Both the position numbers and the translations under genes were made by a program. Below the pieces are notes generated by a model. The model saw only the letters and a list, made by a program, of their open reading frames with translations, did no database searches and was not told where the DNA came from. A DNA stretch of 64,000 bases, from NCBI GenBank assembly GCA_049334165.1, contig JBEGHD010000001.1; one strand, given 5' to 3'. Source of the DNA: JBEGHD01 sp049334165. Lineage in GTDB: Bacteria; Bacteroidota; Bacteroidia; Flavobacteriales_D; Sanyastnellaceae. This document shows positions 34,783-43,177 of the stretch, one piece after another (position 1 is the stretch's first letter; every line of letters begins with the position of its first letter).

Positions 34783-36654
34783 TTATCGTCCGAGGTAGAT
34801 CAAGAGCACCGAAATATCGGATGGGTTTACACCGCTAATTCGGGATGCCTGGCCTAGAGTGGTCGGTTTTACGTTCGATAGTTTTTGAACTGCCTCAGCG
34901 GAAAGCGAAGAAAATTTGCTGTAATCGAGGTCGATCGGAAGTTGAACTTCTTCGAGACGCGAAAGCTTGTCAGCCATTTCTTTTTCCTTATCAATGTATC
35001 CAGAATATTTCATCTGAATTTCTGCCTGCTCCAAAACAATCTCTTCCTGGTCTCCGAGTGTGGATGCAAATTCTTTAAGTGAATTGCTGACTGGAAACAG
35101 GTCATCCATATTTATTTCTGGTCTTGCCAGTACGGAATGAAGTTTTACTTTTTGAGAAAGGGGAGCAGATTTTTTCTCTTCAAGAAGAGGGTTCACATCT
35201 TCCGGAGCAATGCTCTGATCTCTCAAAAAATCTTTGACCAAATTGGTTTTTTCCATCTTTTCCTGAACGCGTTTTAGACGTTCATCTGATGCCAATCCAA
35301 TAGCGTGAGAAAGTGGAGTTAGTCTTTCGTCTGCATTATCCTGGCGAAGCAAAATCCTGTATTCAGCCCGCGAGGTAAACATGCGATATGGCTCTTCGGT
35401 CCCTTTATTAATAAGATCGTCAATCAATACTCCGATGTAAGCTTCAGATCTCTTCAGGATCACTGGATCTTCTTCGTTGATGTTTTTGTGTGCATTGATG
35501 CCTGCCATCAATCCCTGGCAAGCAGCTTCTTCGTATCCTGTGGTTCCGTTTATCTGTCCAGCAAAAAAGAGGTTTTTAACGAGCTTCGTTTCCAGCGTCA
35601 GCTTTAATTGGGTAGGAGGGAAGTAGTCGTATTCGATGGCATAACCTGGGCGAAACATTTTGACGTTTTCGAATCCAGGAATATGTTTGAGTGCTTCCAT
35701 CTGGATTTCTTCCGGTAAGGAAGTCGAAAAACCATTTACATAAACTTCAACTGTATTCCATCCTTCCGGTTCTGCAAAAATTTGATGCCGTTCTCTTTCT
35801 GCAAAGCGTTCGATTTTGTCTTCGATTGAAGGACAATACCGTGGACCTTTTGATTGAATTCGACCATTGAACATCGGAGATCTGTCGAACCCATCTCGTA
35901 GAATTTCGTGCACAGTTGGGTTGGTATAGGTAATGAAACAGCTGCGTTGTTCTGTGAGTTTTTTACCCGGCATAAATGAGAAATGTCCCGCAGGTTCTTC
36001 ACCTGGTTGCTCTACCATTTTGGAATAATCAAGTGAACGACCGTCTACTCGAGGAGGCGTTCCCGTCTTCATTCTACCAGCCTCAAAACCTAGCTTAATC
36101 AAATCAGCAGTAATGCCTGTAGATGCTCTTTCGCCCGCACGACCTCCGCCAAAGTTTTTCTCTCCAAGGTGGATCAAGCCATTTAAAAATGTCCCGTTTG
36201 TGAGCACAACACTTTTCGCTTTTACCTCGATTCCCATGGAAGTTTTTACACCAGTAATACGATCATTTTCTACTATCAATCCGGTCACCATATCTTGCCA
36301 AAAATCGACATTGGGTGTTTGCTCCAGCATCAGTCTCCATTCTTCGGCAAAGCGCATTCTATCGTTTTGCGTTCTGGGACTCCACATCGCTGGTCCTTTG
36401 GATCTGTTGAGCATTCTAAACTGGATGGCAGATCGGTCTGCTACAATGCCTGAGTAGCCTCCCATGGCATCAATTTCACGAACAATTTGGCCTTTGGCGA
36501 TTCCGCCCATAGCGGGGTTGCAACTCATTTGCCCGATGGTGTTCATGTTCATGGTGATCATGAGCACTGATGATCCCATATTTGCGGCAGCAGCTGCAGC
36601 TTCGTTGCCGGCATGTCCGCCTCCAACTACGATTACGTCATATTCTTTCAGCAT
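34783..36654 (-). CDS. mnmG: tRNA uridine-5-carboxymethylaminomethyl modification enzyme MnmG (GidA)
   Basis: FAD- and folate-dependent enzyme that, with MnmE, installs the cmnm5 group on wobble uridine 34 of several tRNAs. The 623-residue protein has the N-terminal FAD-binding motif (VVGGGHAGNEAAAAAA), the family segment CNPAMGGIAKGQIVREIDAM, the FAD contact NLFFAGQINGTTGYEEAACQ followed by GLMAGINAH, and the C-terminal helical domain (RISGVNPSDISVLLIYL). It ends the DUF4175-ATPase-ybeY-mnmG operon. mnmG commonly lies near replication origins, and parS-like sites sit on both sides of it here. Confidence 0.97.
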   Translation of the reverse strand: MLKEYDVIVVGGGHAGNEAAAAAANMGSSVLMITMNMNTIGQMSCNPAMGGIAKGQIVREIDAMGGYSGIVADRSAIQFRMLNRSKGPAMWSPRTQNDRMRFAEEWRLMLEQTPNVDFWQDMVTGLIVENDRITGVKTSMGIEVKAKSVVLTNGTFLNGLIHLGEKNFGGGRAGERASTGITADLIKLGFEAGRMKTGTPPRVDGRSLDYSKMVEQPGEEPAGHFSFMPGKKLTEQRSCFITYTNPTVHEILRDGFDRSPMFNGRIQSKGPRYCPSIEDKIERFAERERHQIFAEPEGWNTVEVYVNGFSTSLPEEIQMEALKHIPGFENVKMFRPGYAIEYDYFPPTQLKLTLETKLVKNLFFAGQINGTTGYEEAACQGLMAGINAHKNINEEDPVILKRSEAYIGVLIDDLINKGTEEPYRMFTSRAEYRILLRQDNADERLTPLSHAIGLASDERLKRVQEKMEKTNLVKDFLRDQSIAPEDVNPLLEEKKSAPLSQKVKLHSVLARPEINMDDLFPVSNSLKEFASTLGDQEEIVLEQAEIQMKYSGYIDKEKEMADKLSRLEEVQLPIDLDYSKFSSLSAEAVQKLSNVKPTTLGQASRISGVNPSDISVLLIYLGR

Positions 36655-36668
36655 GAAGAATGGGGTTT

Positions 36669-36684
36669 TGTTCCACGTGAAACA
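36669..36684. promoter_or_regulatory. parS site (ParB binding) before mnmG
   Basis: TGTTCCACGTGAAACA is identical to the parS consensus established in Bacillus subtilis. It lies 14 bases before the mnmG start, in the 58-base gap to ybeY. An exact 16-base match to a widely conserved site is unlikely by chance. ParB bound here could also affect mnmG transcription. Confidence 0.82.
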
Positions 36685-36712
36685 TTCGAGATGTAACTAC
36701 AAGGTAGTCAAT

Positions 36713-37141
36713 CTAAAAATCGCGCAAAGATAGGCAAAAATCCTCTTTTTGTCGCATTTCGACCTTGTCCTCCGGCTGCTTGTCAGAATAGCCAAGAAGG
36801 TGCAAAACACCGTGAATAATCACACGGTGGAGTTCATTTTCGAAAGTCGATTTGTGCGTCTTGGAATTCTCTTCAACGCGATCTACACTAATGAAAATAT
36901 CACCGCTGATGGAGTCATCTTCCGAATAGTCGAAAGTGATGATATCGGTGAAAGTGTCGTGGTTGAGATGCTCTACATTGATTTTGTGAAGATAGTTGTC
37001 AGAGCAAAAAATGAAATTAAGAAACCCGATCAAATGGTTTTCTGACCGGGTTGTTTTTTCGATCCAATCGGAAACTTGTTCGGGATTGGAAAGTTGAAAG
37101 GAAATGTCTTCTGAGAAAAACTGAATGAGTTCTTCGTTCAT
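36713..37141 (-). CDS. ybeY: rRNA maturation endoribonuclease YbeY
   Basis: Zinc-dependent endoribonuclease family (UPF0054) acting in 16S rRNA 3'-end maturation and ribosome quality control. The 142 residues include the core strand TFTDIITFDYSEDDSISGDI, the FISVDRV signature and the metal motif HGVLHLLGYSDK. Two of the three histidines of the usual H-x-x-x-H-x-x-x-x-x-H motif are present; the third position here reads Ser-Asp-Lys, a variant I believe is common in this phylum. It directly abuts the upstream ATPase gene, and mnmG follows after 58 bases with a TATCTTTG box inside the ybeY end. Confidence 0.9.
   Translation of the reverse strand: MNEELIQFFSEDISFQLSNPEQVSDWIEKTTRSENHLIGFLNFIFCSDNYLHKINVEHLNHDTFTDIITFDYSEDDSISGDIFISVDRVEENSKTHKSTFENELHRVIIHGVLHLLGYSDKQPEDKVEMRQKEDFCLSLRDF
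36725..36732 (-). promoter_or_regulatory. Candidate internal promoter box before mnmG
   Basis: The minus strand reads TATCTTTG (TAnnTTTG), inside the last codons of ybeY and 71 bases before the mnmG ATG. It would place the parS site within the 5' leader. No -33 TTG seen. Confidence 0.35.
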
Positions 37142-37579
37142 TTAAGAGATGGCTTTAAACTCGAGTTTTACGATACGACCGTCTTCTTCAAATGAACAAC
37201 CATCAGCCAAATTGCGCATCAGAAATACACCTCGTCCATTTGGCTTTTCAATGTTTTCGGGAGCGGTTGGATCGGGAAGATTGTCGTAGTCAAAACCCGG
37301 ACCTTCGTCTTCAATTTCGAAATTGAGTGTTTTGTTGGTTGATGTAAATCTCACTTTCACCGATTTCTCCGGGTCTAGTTTATTGCCGTGAACGATTGCG
37401 TTGTTCACTGCTTCTGTTAGTGAGATAAGGATGTTTCCGTAATGTTCTTCACTGATTTTATATCGCTCACAAATTTCGTCTACGAGTTGTTCTGCAATGG
37501 CGATATTTTCCGTCTTCGAAGCAAAAGAAACTTCTTTTTCAGTTTCCGTCATGAGTTCCTGTTTCAGATTGTCAATCAT
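37142..37579 (-). CDS. RsbW-like ATP-binding protein (anti-sigma-factor-type kinase)
   Basis: Single-domain GHKL ATPase of 145 residues resembling RsbW/SpoIIAB serine kinases, which bind and phosphorylate anti-anti-sigma proteins. The N box is SLTEAVNNAIVHGNKLD, the G1 box FEIEDEGPGFDYDNLPD and the G2 box NGRGVFLMRNLADGC. No sigma factor or STAS partner is adjacent, so the target is unknown. It abuts DUF4175 upstream and ybeY downstream without spacers, indicating tight cotranscription. A second start (Met10) is possible. A SpoIIE phosphatase is encoded 15 kb away. Confidence 0.88.
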   Translation of the reverse strand: MIDNLKQELMTETEKEVSFASKTENIAIAEQLVDEICERYKISEEHYGNILISLTEAVNNAIVHGNKLDPEKSVKVRFTSTNKTLNFEIEDEGPGFDYDNLPDPTAPENIEKPNGRGVFLMRNLADGCSFEEDGRIVKLEFKAIS

Positions 37580-40500
37580 CTATTCGGCTTCTAATTTATT
37601 AAAATATTCGTTCACCCTTTCTTTGTAGTAGGGTTTGAGACTTGGAGGCATTGTTTTGAGCAACTCAACCTCTTTTTGCTGCTGTTTCTGATACTCCAAA
37701 TAATCCAAAGGGTTACTTTTCAAACTTTGATCACCGGTTAGAGATTTGCGCTTTTCATCCATTTCTCGTTCTCTTTCAGCGTTTTCCGCTTTTAGCAATC
37801 TGGAGAGAATTTCCTGCTGGCGATTCATGATCTCAGTGTCGAACTTTTTGTTGACCATGTCTTTTTCCTGCTCCTCCATTTCTTTGGCAATCTCTTTTAG
37901 GCCGTTTCCTTTACCGGAACCATCCTCGTTGAGTTCTTCAGCCATCTTTTCAATTTCCTTGCGGATAGCTGCTTGTTTGGCTGCCATTTGAGCGATTTCC
38001 TTGCTCATTCCACCACTGCCTGGTTTGGGCTTACCGTCTTTTCCTTTCTTGCCCTTGCCCATTTGCTCTTTCATTTCCTGCAGTTGCTTACTGAGGGCTT
38101 CCTGCATTTTCTTGATGTCACCGGCAGAAGGTTTTTTGCCACTGCCTCCTGGCTTCTCACAGTTTCCTTTTCCGGGCTGCTGATTGGCCATTTGCATTTG
38201 CATTTGCTGCAGAGCCTCATCCAGAAGAAGTGCCAGATTGTTGAAAGAAGTCATCACATACTGCTGGTGAGTTGTAGCTTCCGGAGTTCTCCGTTCACCG
38301 ATTTCAGCGAGCGCTTTTTTCATGTTTTCGTTCACCTGGTTAATCTCGCGGTTGACGATTGACTGGATTTGAGTGACGCGTTTACTCAGTGCAAAAAGTG
38401 AGTCCTCAACCATTTTCGCATCATCCTTAAGTTTTCGCTGCTGCTGGCCGTACTTCACGTACTTTGGATCTTCAGCTTCGATGGATTTTAAATCGTCCAT
38501 CAATTCTTCCTGATCGAAAGAAAGCTGGATGATGTTCTCGAGCAAATCGCGAAGCGCATCCATGTCTTCCTGCATGCTCTCGGCTTGCTGCTGCTGCATC
38601 ATCATGTCCATTTTCTGAGACATCTCCTGCATTTTTTCACCTGCATTCTGCTGCGATTCGGATGCTTTGTTCTTGTTGTTTTTCTCTAGCTCTTCAGAGC
38701 TCTTTTCCATCTCCTCCTCAACCTCTTTTTGATCTTCTTCGGAGTCAGGCATAGAGTTCGGATTCTCGAGTTCTTCGTTCATCTCTTCGAGTTTCTCCAG
38801 ATCTTCTTTCACCTTCTCGAATTCTTCGTTGAGTTTCTCCTGTTCTTCCTTGAGCTCTTCACTGTCGCTGTTTTTCTCTTTAGATTTTTCAGCGAGCTCC
38901 TTTTGTTTTTTACCGAGTTCGTCAAGCTCTTCGATGGTCTCTTTCATTTTTTGCTCCCACTCAAGTTGCTTGAATTGTTCGAGAGCACGGTCGAGTTCTT
39001 TCTCCACATCCTCGTTGGTGATGTTCATCTCTTCCATCTGCTTCTGGAGTTCCTCTTTGTCCATGTCCTCCATCAGCTTTTCGAGCTCCTCGTACATTTT
39101 CTTCATTTCATCGGTCATCAACTCATCAAAGAGTTTTTGCAGTTGTTCCTGCTTTTCTCTGATCGACTCTGACTGCTTTTGGAATTCAGAGCTCTTCTTG
39201 TTGTTCTGCTGGTTTTGTTTCTGAATGTTCTCAACGTTTTTCTGCAGCTCTTTTTGGCGCTTCAGCAGATCGTCAATCTTTTGCTTGTCCTGCCAGCTCA
39301 GTTCTTGCTTTTGGAGCATTTCTCTTCTGGCCTCATCGAGTTTCTTTTGAATTTCCTGAGCTTCCTTGATGTTCTTCTCGAGGTCGTCTTTCAGCTTTTC
39401 GTTTTCCTGCTCTTCTTCGCGGTCGAGTTCTTCTTCGGTAGGAACATTAAAGCTTTTGGTGGTGGTACGGCTCGCTTTGCTGCCGTTCACTCCGTCATTG
39501 TCGCGCACCTCAAAGTAGTAGTTCAACTGGTCACCCGGCTGAAGATCAACACCTTCGAGGTCCCAGTGATAGAAAAACTGATGGGCAAGAACGTTTCTTT
39601 TCACATCGAGCTGAACAGATTGAGGATCGCCAACCTTTTCACCTTCTTCATTGATTTTGAAGTAGTTAAAAGTCAGTGAGCGAAAGCCATAATCGTCTTT
39701 CACCTGACCGGTGAAGTAAAGGTGCTTTCGACTTGTAGAGTCGCGTCTTTCTTCAACTGCGATTTGCGGATACGCATCCGGAATTACATTCAGCTGGTAG
39801 ACGATGCTGTCGCGATTTTTCAAAAACTCGTTGCTCGAGTGAAGCGAATAATCCTGACTTTGCGTGAAAGCGTTTTCGTAAAAGTACTCATCAGGTCTGT
39901 CGCCTTCGAGCTGAACCGTGGTGTCGGGAAAGGCAATTGAAAACTGCTCTGTGTTTTTAGTTTTAAATTTCCAAACAACCTGTGTTCCTTCTGGGATGGT
40001 GAGATCACCAGTGTTTTTGACTGTCTCGTCTTTCTTCTGCGTGTAGTCGGGATAGTCCAACTCAACTTCGAAATTCAGCAAAAGAGGTGTTGGCAGTGTG
40101 TTCAGGGTAAATTCCTGAGAGTAGAACCCTCCTCCGTAAAGTTGAAAGGGTGTGTCTTTTTGAACGTTCTTGAAGGTATGCGAGAAAGTGACGTTGTTTT
40201 TTCGTTCCAGCTTAAATCGCGATCCATTCATCACGATGTACATTTTCTCGGGAATTTCATTTCCAGACAATTCAACTTCGAGTTGAAAATCTTCATTTTC
40301 TGGAACGTCCAGGTTTTCGTTGAGTAGGGAAATGCTGTAAGGGGCTTCAGGTACGATCTCCTCGTTGAACTTAACGAGCCTTCCTGTAGATTCAGTAAGA
40401 ATTGTTGGTCTGGCAAAGAGCAAAAGAATGATAAGTGAAGCTGGAATAATGGCGAACTTCAAGTACTTCTTGTTCTGCCCAAAATCGATGGCAGAAGTAA

Positions 40501-40933
40501 AAGGAACCGGTTTTAGATCATCAATTTTCTGATTAATCCCCGCCTCAATCAATTCTGCTCTGCCGGGGTTCATGGCTGCCTGCTCTTTGAGCTGAAGTGT
40601 GTTGAGAAGCTTATCCTTGATTTCAGTGAAGTGCGTTCCGATAATTCGCGAAGCCTGTTCGTGGCTAATGGTCTCTCCCAGACGGAAGAGTTTAAGCATT
40701 GGCCAGGCGATAAACCTAAAAAGCACTGCACCGGCAGAAAGGATGAAGAGGAAGAAAAAGACTGTTCGCACAGTCGAGTTGAATCTTCCAAAATATTCGA
40801 GCAGCACTAGTAAGATGTAAAAACCGAGCAAGATGGCAAGGCTGTAAATCACGCCTCGGATCATCTGGTTTTTGTAGTACTTCCGGATGAATTCATCCAG
40901 TTTATTTATGAGTAATTGATATCCCGTTTCCAT
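37580..40933 (-). CDS. DUF4175 family membrane protein with long coiled coil
   Basis: Large Bacteroidota protein of about 1117 residues, function unknown. Two membrane helices near the N-terminus (GVIYSLAILLGFYILLVLLE, TVRTVFFFLFILSAGAVLFR) and a third (FAIIPASLIILLLFARPTIL) precede an immunoglobulin-like beta region. The long second half is extremely rich in Glu, Lys, Gln and Met and is predicted coiled coil (e.g. KEELQKQMEEMNITNEDVEK). The Gly/Lys stretch MGKGKKGKDGKPKPGSGG breaks it. The ATG at 40933 was chosen; an upstream GTG at 40972 adds only a polar leader. It heads the conserved operon ending in mnmG. Confidence 0.85.
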   Translation of the reverse strand: METGYQLLINKLDEFIRKYYKNQMIRGVIYSLAILLGFYILLVLLEYFGRFNSTVRTVFFFLFILSAGAVLFRFIAWPMLKLFRLGETISHEQASRIIGTHFTEIKDKLLNTLQLKEQAAMNPGRAELIEAGINQKIDDLKPVPFTSAIDFGQNKKYLKFAIIPASLIILLLFARPTILTESTGRLVKFNEEIVPEAPYSISLLNENLDVPENEDFQLEVELSGNEIPEKMYIVMNGSRFKLERKNNVTFSHTFKNVQKDTPFQLYGGGFYSQEFTLNTLPTPLLLNFEVELDYPDYTQKKDETVKNTGDLTIPEGTQVVWKFKTKNTEQFSIAFPDTTVQLEGDRPDEYFYENAFTQSQDYSLHSSNEFLKNRDSIVYQLNVIPDAYPQIAVEERRDSTSRKHLYFTGQVKDDYGFRSLTFNYFKINEEGEKVGDPQSVQLDVKRNVLAHQFFYHWDLEGVDLQPGDQLNYYFEVRDNDGVNGSKASRTTTKSFNVPTEEELDREEEQENEKLKDDLEKNIKEAQEIQKKLDEARREMLQKQELSWQDKQKIDDLLKRQKELQKNVENIQKQNQQNNKKSSEFQKQSESIREKQEQLQKLFDELMTDEMKKMYEELEKLMEDMDKEELQKQMEEMNITNEDVEKELDRALEQFKQLEWEQKMKETIEELDELGKKQKELAEKSKEKNSDSEELKEEQEKLNEEFEKVKEDLEKLEEMNEELENPNSMPDSEEDQKEVEEEMEKSSEELEKNNKNKASESQQNAGEKMQEMSQKMDMMMQQQQAESMQEDMDALRDLLENIIQLSFDQEELMDDLKSIEAEDPKYVKYGQQQRKLKDDAKMVEDSLFALSKRVTQIQSIVNREINQVNENMKKALAEIGERRTPEATTHQQYVMTSFNNLALLLDEALQQMQMQMANQQPGKGNCEKPGGSGKKPSAGDIKKMQEALSKQLQEMKEQMGKGKKGKDGKPKPGSGGMSKEIAQMAAKQAAIRKEIEKMAEELNEDGSGKGNGLKEIAKEMEEQEKDMVNKKFDTEIMNRQQEILSRLLKAENAEREREMDEKRKSLTGDQSLKSNPLDYLEYQKQQQKEVELLKTMPPSLKPYYKERVNEYFNKLEAE

Positions 40934-41030
40934 AGTGTTTTTTCCTTCTACCTCTTTTTCAGTACAATCCACTCAAGCAACGGTTCAACCGAAGCGCCTA
41001 TTGCCGAAGTCGGATCGATACAAATGATCT

Positions 41031-41038
41031 CAAAGATA
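41031..41038 (-). promoter_or_regulatory. Candidate promoter box of the DUF4175 operon
   Basis: The minus strand reads TATCTTTG (TAnnTTTG), about 98 bases before the ATG at 40933. No TTG is found at -33. Confidence 0.35.
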
Positions 41039-41115
41039 ACGAATTGTTGTGCCGCTTTGTAGGAGTTGATCTGAGCCTTCCTTCTGCTTTAAAGAAACTT
41101 AACGTTTAGAAGGGG

Positions 41116-42876
41116 TCAATGAATGACCACTTTTCGGTAAAACACCCCGAGTGAAGAGTGAACCCGAAGGGAGTAAACACCCTGATTGAGAGTTGGAGTG
41201 CGAATTTCAAAAATACTTTTTTGGCCCTCGTGCCTTATACTTTTTGAAAGAACCAGCGAGCCCTTTGAGTCATAAAGCCGAACCGTCAGCTTTTCGCCCA
41301 AATTGCTTTTCCACTCGAACTGAAAGTCACCATCAGATGGATTGGGAAAAACCTTCAGCCCGACAATTTCCAGGAGATTTTCTACTCCCAGAATGAAAAC
41401 CTCTGAAAGCACCTCGCATCCGTAGTTGGTGGTGATTTGCACAGAGTAGTTACCCTCGGTCACCGGAGTGATGGCGTTTTCCGTTTCGCCCTCGATTGGT
41501 GTACCATCCAAAAACCACTGGTAAGAGAGAAAGCCCTCGGTCACAAAAAGCTGATTGTTTTCTTCATCGAATTGAATCTGTGGATCCGGGCACAGCACAA
41601 ATTCCTCCGAAGTAGCCGAGCAGCCGTAGAGGTTTTCCACTACCGCTGTGTAAACGCCAGGGTTTTCGAGCGTGAGAACAGAATCGCTTTCTTCAGTGAG
41701 TTGCTGACCATTTAAAAACCAGTAAAAGGTCGTCAAGGTGGTGTCAGAAAAAGTAAGTGTGTTGTCGTTTTCATCAAATTGGAATTCGGCATCTGGCAAA
41801 GGGAAAACGGTTACGGTTTCTTCGTTGTAGAAACTGTTGAGGACTTCGTTTCCGACAAAAAAAGCACCTTCGGTTCCACTGTTTGAAAAATTCTGACTTC
41901 CAGAAATAGCCGAAAGTGAAACGGTTTCTATGAGATCGTCTGACGAGAGTTCATCGAAGTCGAAAAACTGGACGGTGTAAGGTGGATTATCCAGTGGCAA
42001 ATCGATCCCTGTCCAGAGAAATGAATTGACGTCTTCTTCGCTAAAGGAAGTGTAGACGCTGTTGTTATCTCCATCCCGCACCACGAAGTAAGGGTCTGGG
42101 TAGTAAGGAAAGAAGTCAAACGGTTCTTCCAGATCTCCAGACCAGCCGCTGCCAATGTCGGTGAGCTGCACCGATTGAAGGATGGGCTGAACGACTTGAG
42201 TTTCCAGACTGGCGATGTGTTCGCCCGGTTCTGTGTAAAGTTGCGTTGGCGGATTCGGCAGGCTGCTCGTGTTTCCGTTTCCAAAATCCCAGAAGTAGAG
42301 CGTTTCGTTGGGTGATCCGTCAATCGTGGCTTCAAAGTTTACCCACAAACTGTCGCAGGCAGCCAGGTTATCGAATGAAAAACTGGCGTTCGAAGATTCC
42401 CCGGGCAGCACAGTGAAGGGACCTGGAAATGATTGGCTGACCTGGGACTCAATTGAACCAAAAACGATAGCAGTAGCCAGAATATTCGTTTGTGTAATGT
42501 AGTCACCGGCAACGAGCGGAGTTCCGCAAACCGTGGCGCAACCGTAGTTTTGTCCCTCATCGGGCTGATAGATTCCATCTTCATCATCCAGCGTTACCTC
42601 CAGGCCAAAAGGCAGCCCCGTGATTCCCTCAAGTAAAACTTCTGTGAGTTGCACATCCAGCCCAGACTCGGGGTCCTGAAAATTTTCCGGCAGATAAAAA
42701 GTGAGCGTTTCTTCGTAGTACTCCCCCGCAGTGGCCGGAGGAAGTATTTCTGGACAGACGGTGGGAATGTCGGACGTTTCTCCACAGTCCAAATTTGGCT
42801 CACATTGAGGACACTGGGCCTTTGCTGACAAAAAAGCAAAAAATAGCACCACTGTAAAGCCGATCCGTGTTTCCAT
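41116..42876 (-). CDS. Secreted T9SS type A substrate with PKD domain
   Basis: Cell-surface or secreted protein of about 586 residues. The start at the ATG 42876 places a signal peptide first (IGFTVVLFFAFLSAKAQ); the longer frame upstream adds 58 residues that hide it. Cysteines open the mature chain (CPQCEPNLDCG). A PKD domain contains YFWDFGNGNTSSLPNPPTQL. Two Ig-like repeats read FYWFLNGQQLTEESDSVLTL and YQWFLDGTPIEGETENAITP. The C-terminal sorting domain has VFPNPSDGDFQFEW and ends GVYSLRVHSSLGVFYRKVVI. Exported by the T9SS (SprE/PorW). Ligand unknown. Confidence 0.88.
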   Translation of the reverse strand: METRIGFTVVLFFAFLSAKAQCPQCEPNLDCGETSDIPTVCPEILPPATAGEYYEETLTFYLPENFQDPESGLDVQLTEVLLEGITGLPFGLEVTLDDEDGIYQPDEGQNYGCATVCGTPLVAGDYITQTNILATAIVFGSIESQVSQSFPGPFTVLPGESSNASFSFDNLAACDSLWVNFEATIDGSPNETLYFWDFGNGNTSSLPNPPTQLYTEPGEHIASLETQVVQPILQSVQLTDIGSGWSGDLEEPFDFFPYYPDPYFVVRDGDNNSVYTSFSEEDVNSFLWTGIDLPLDNPPYTVQFFDFDELSSDDLIETVSLSAISGSQNFSNSGTEGAFFVGNEVLNSFYNEETVTVFPLPDAEFQFDENDNTLTFSDTTLTTFYWFLNGQQLTEESDSVLTLENPGVYTAVVENLYGCSATSEEFVLCPDPQIQFDEENNQLFVTEGFLSYQWFLDGTPIEGETENAITPVTEGNYSVQITTNYGCEVLSEVFILGVENLLEIVGLKVFPNPSDGDFQFEWKSNLGEKLTVRLYDSKGSLVLSKSIRHEGQKSIFEIRTPTLNQGVYSLRVHSSLGVFYRKVVIH

Positions 42877-43177
42877 TTTTCTTTTTGGTTGGTGTAAGAA
42901 TGAAGACAAAAGGTAGCTTAAATTTAAACGAGTCAGAATTTCGGGGACTAAAATTTTGGTCAACCTTGTTCTATAGAGTAATCTAAAAATGCAAGCCAAA
43001 ACTGTGACGAGAGGAAAGTAAACCTCAGCCAACAAACGGTTACCCTCCATCCCAAGCCAGGCAGAAACTTCTAATGGGATGATTTAGCACAAGGCATTGG
43101 GTTTTCAACCTTTGCGCTACTATTGTCGTGAACCTCAAAAGAATCAACCAGTTATTAGATGGATTGAAGTTGATGAC
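42877..43177. other. Divergent intergenic region between two T9SS substrate genes
   Basis: About 300 bases between oppositely oriented genes. No full TAnnTTTG box was found on either strand. The best partial match is TACTATTG at 43118-43125 on the plus strand (one mismatch), with TTG at 43097 18 bases upstream. Nothing else stood out. Confidence 0.35.

Noticed and set aside
37746..39940. Long plus-strand reading frames opposite the DUF4175 gene
   Set aside because: They are antisense shadows of its Glu/Lys/Gln-rich coiled coil, giving Ser/Phe/Leu-rich nonsense.
42877..43050. N-terminal extension of the T9SS type A protein to 43050
   Set aside because: It would bury the clear signal peptide starting at the ATG 42876.
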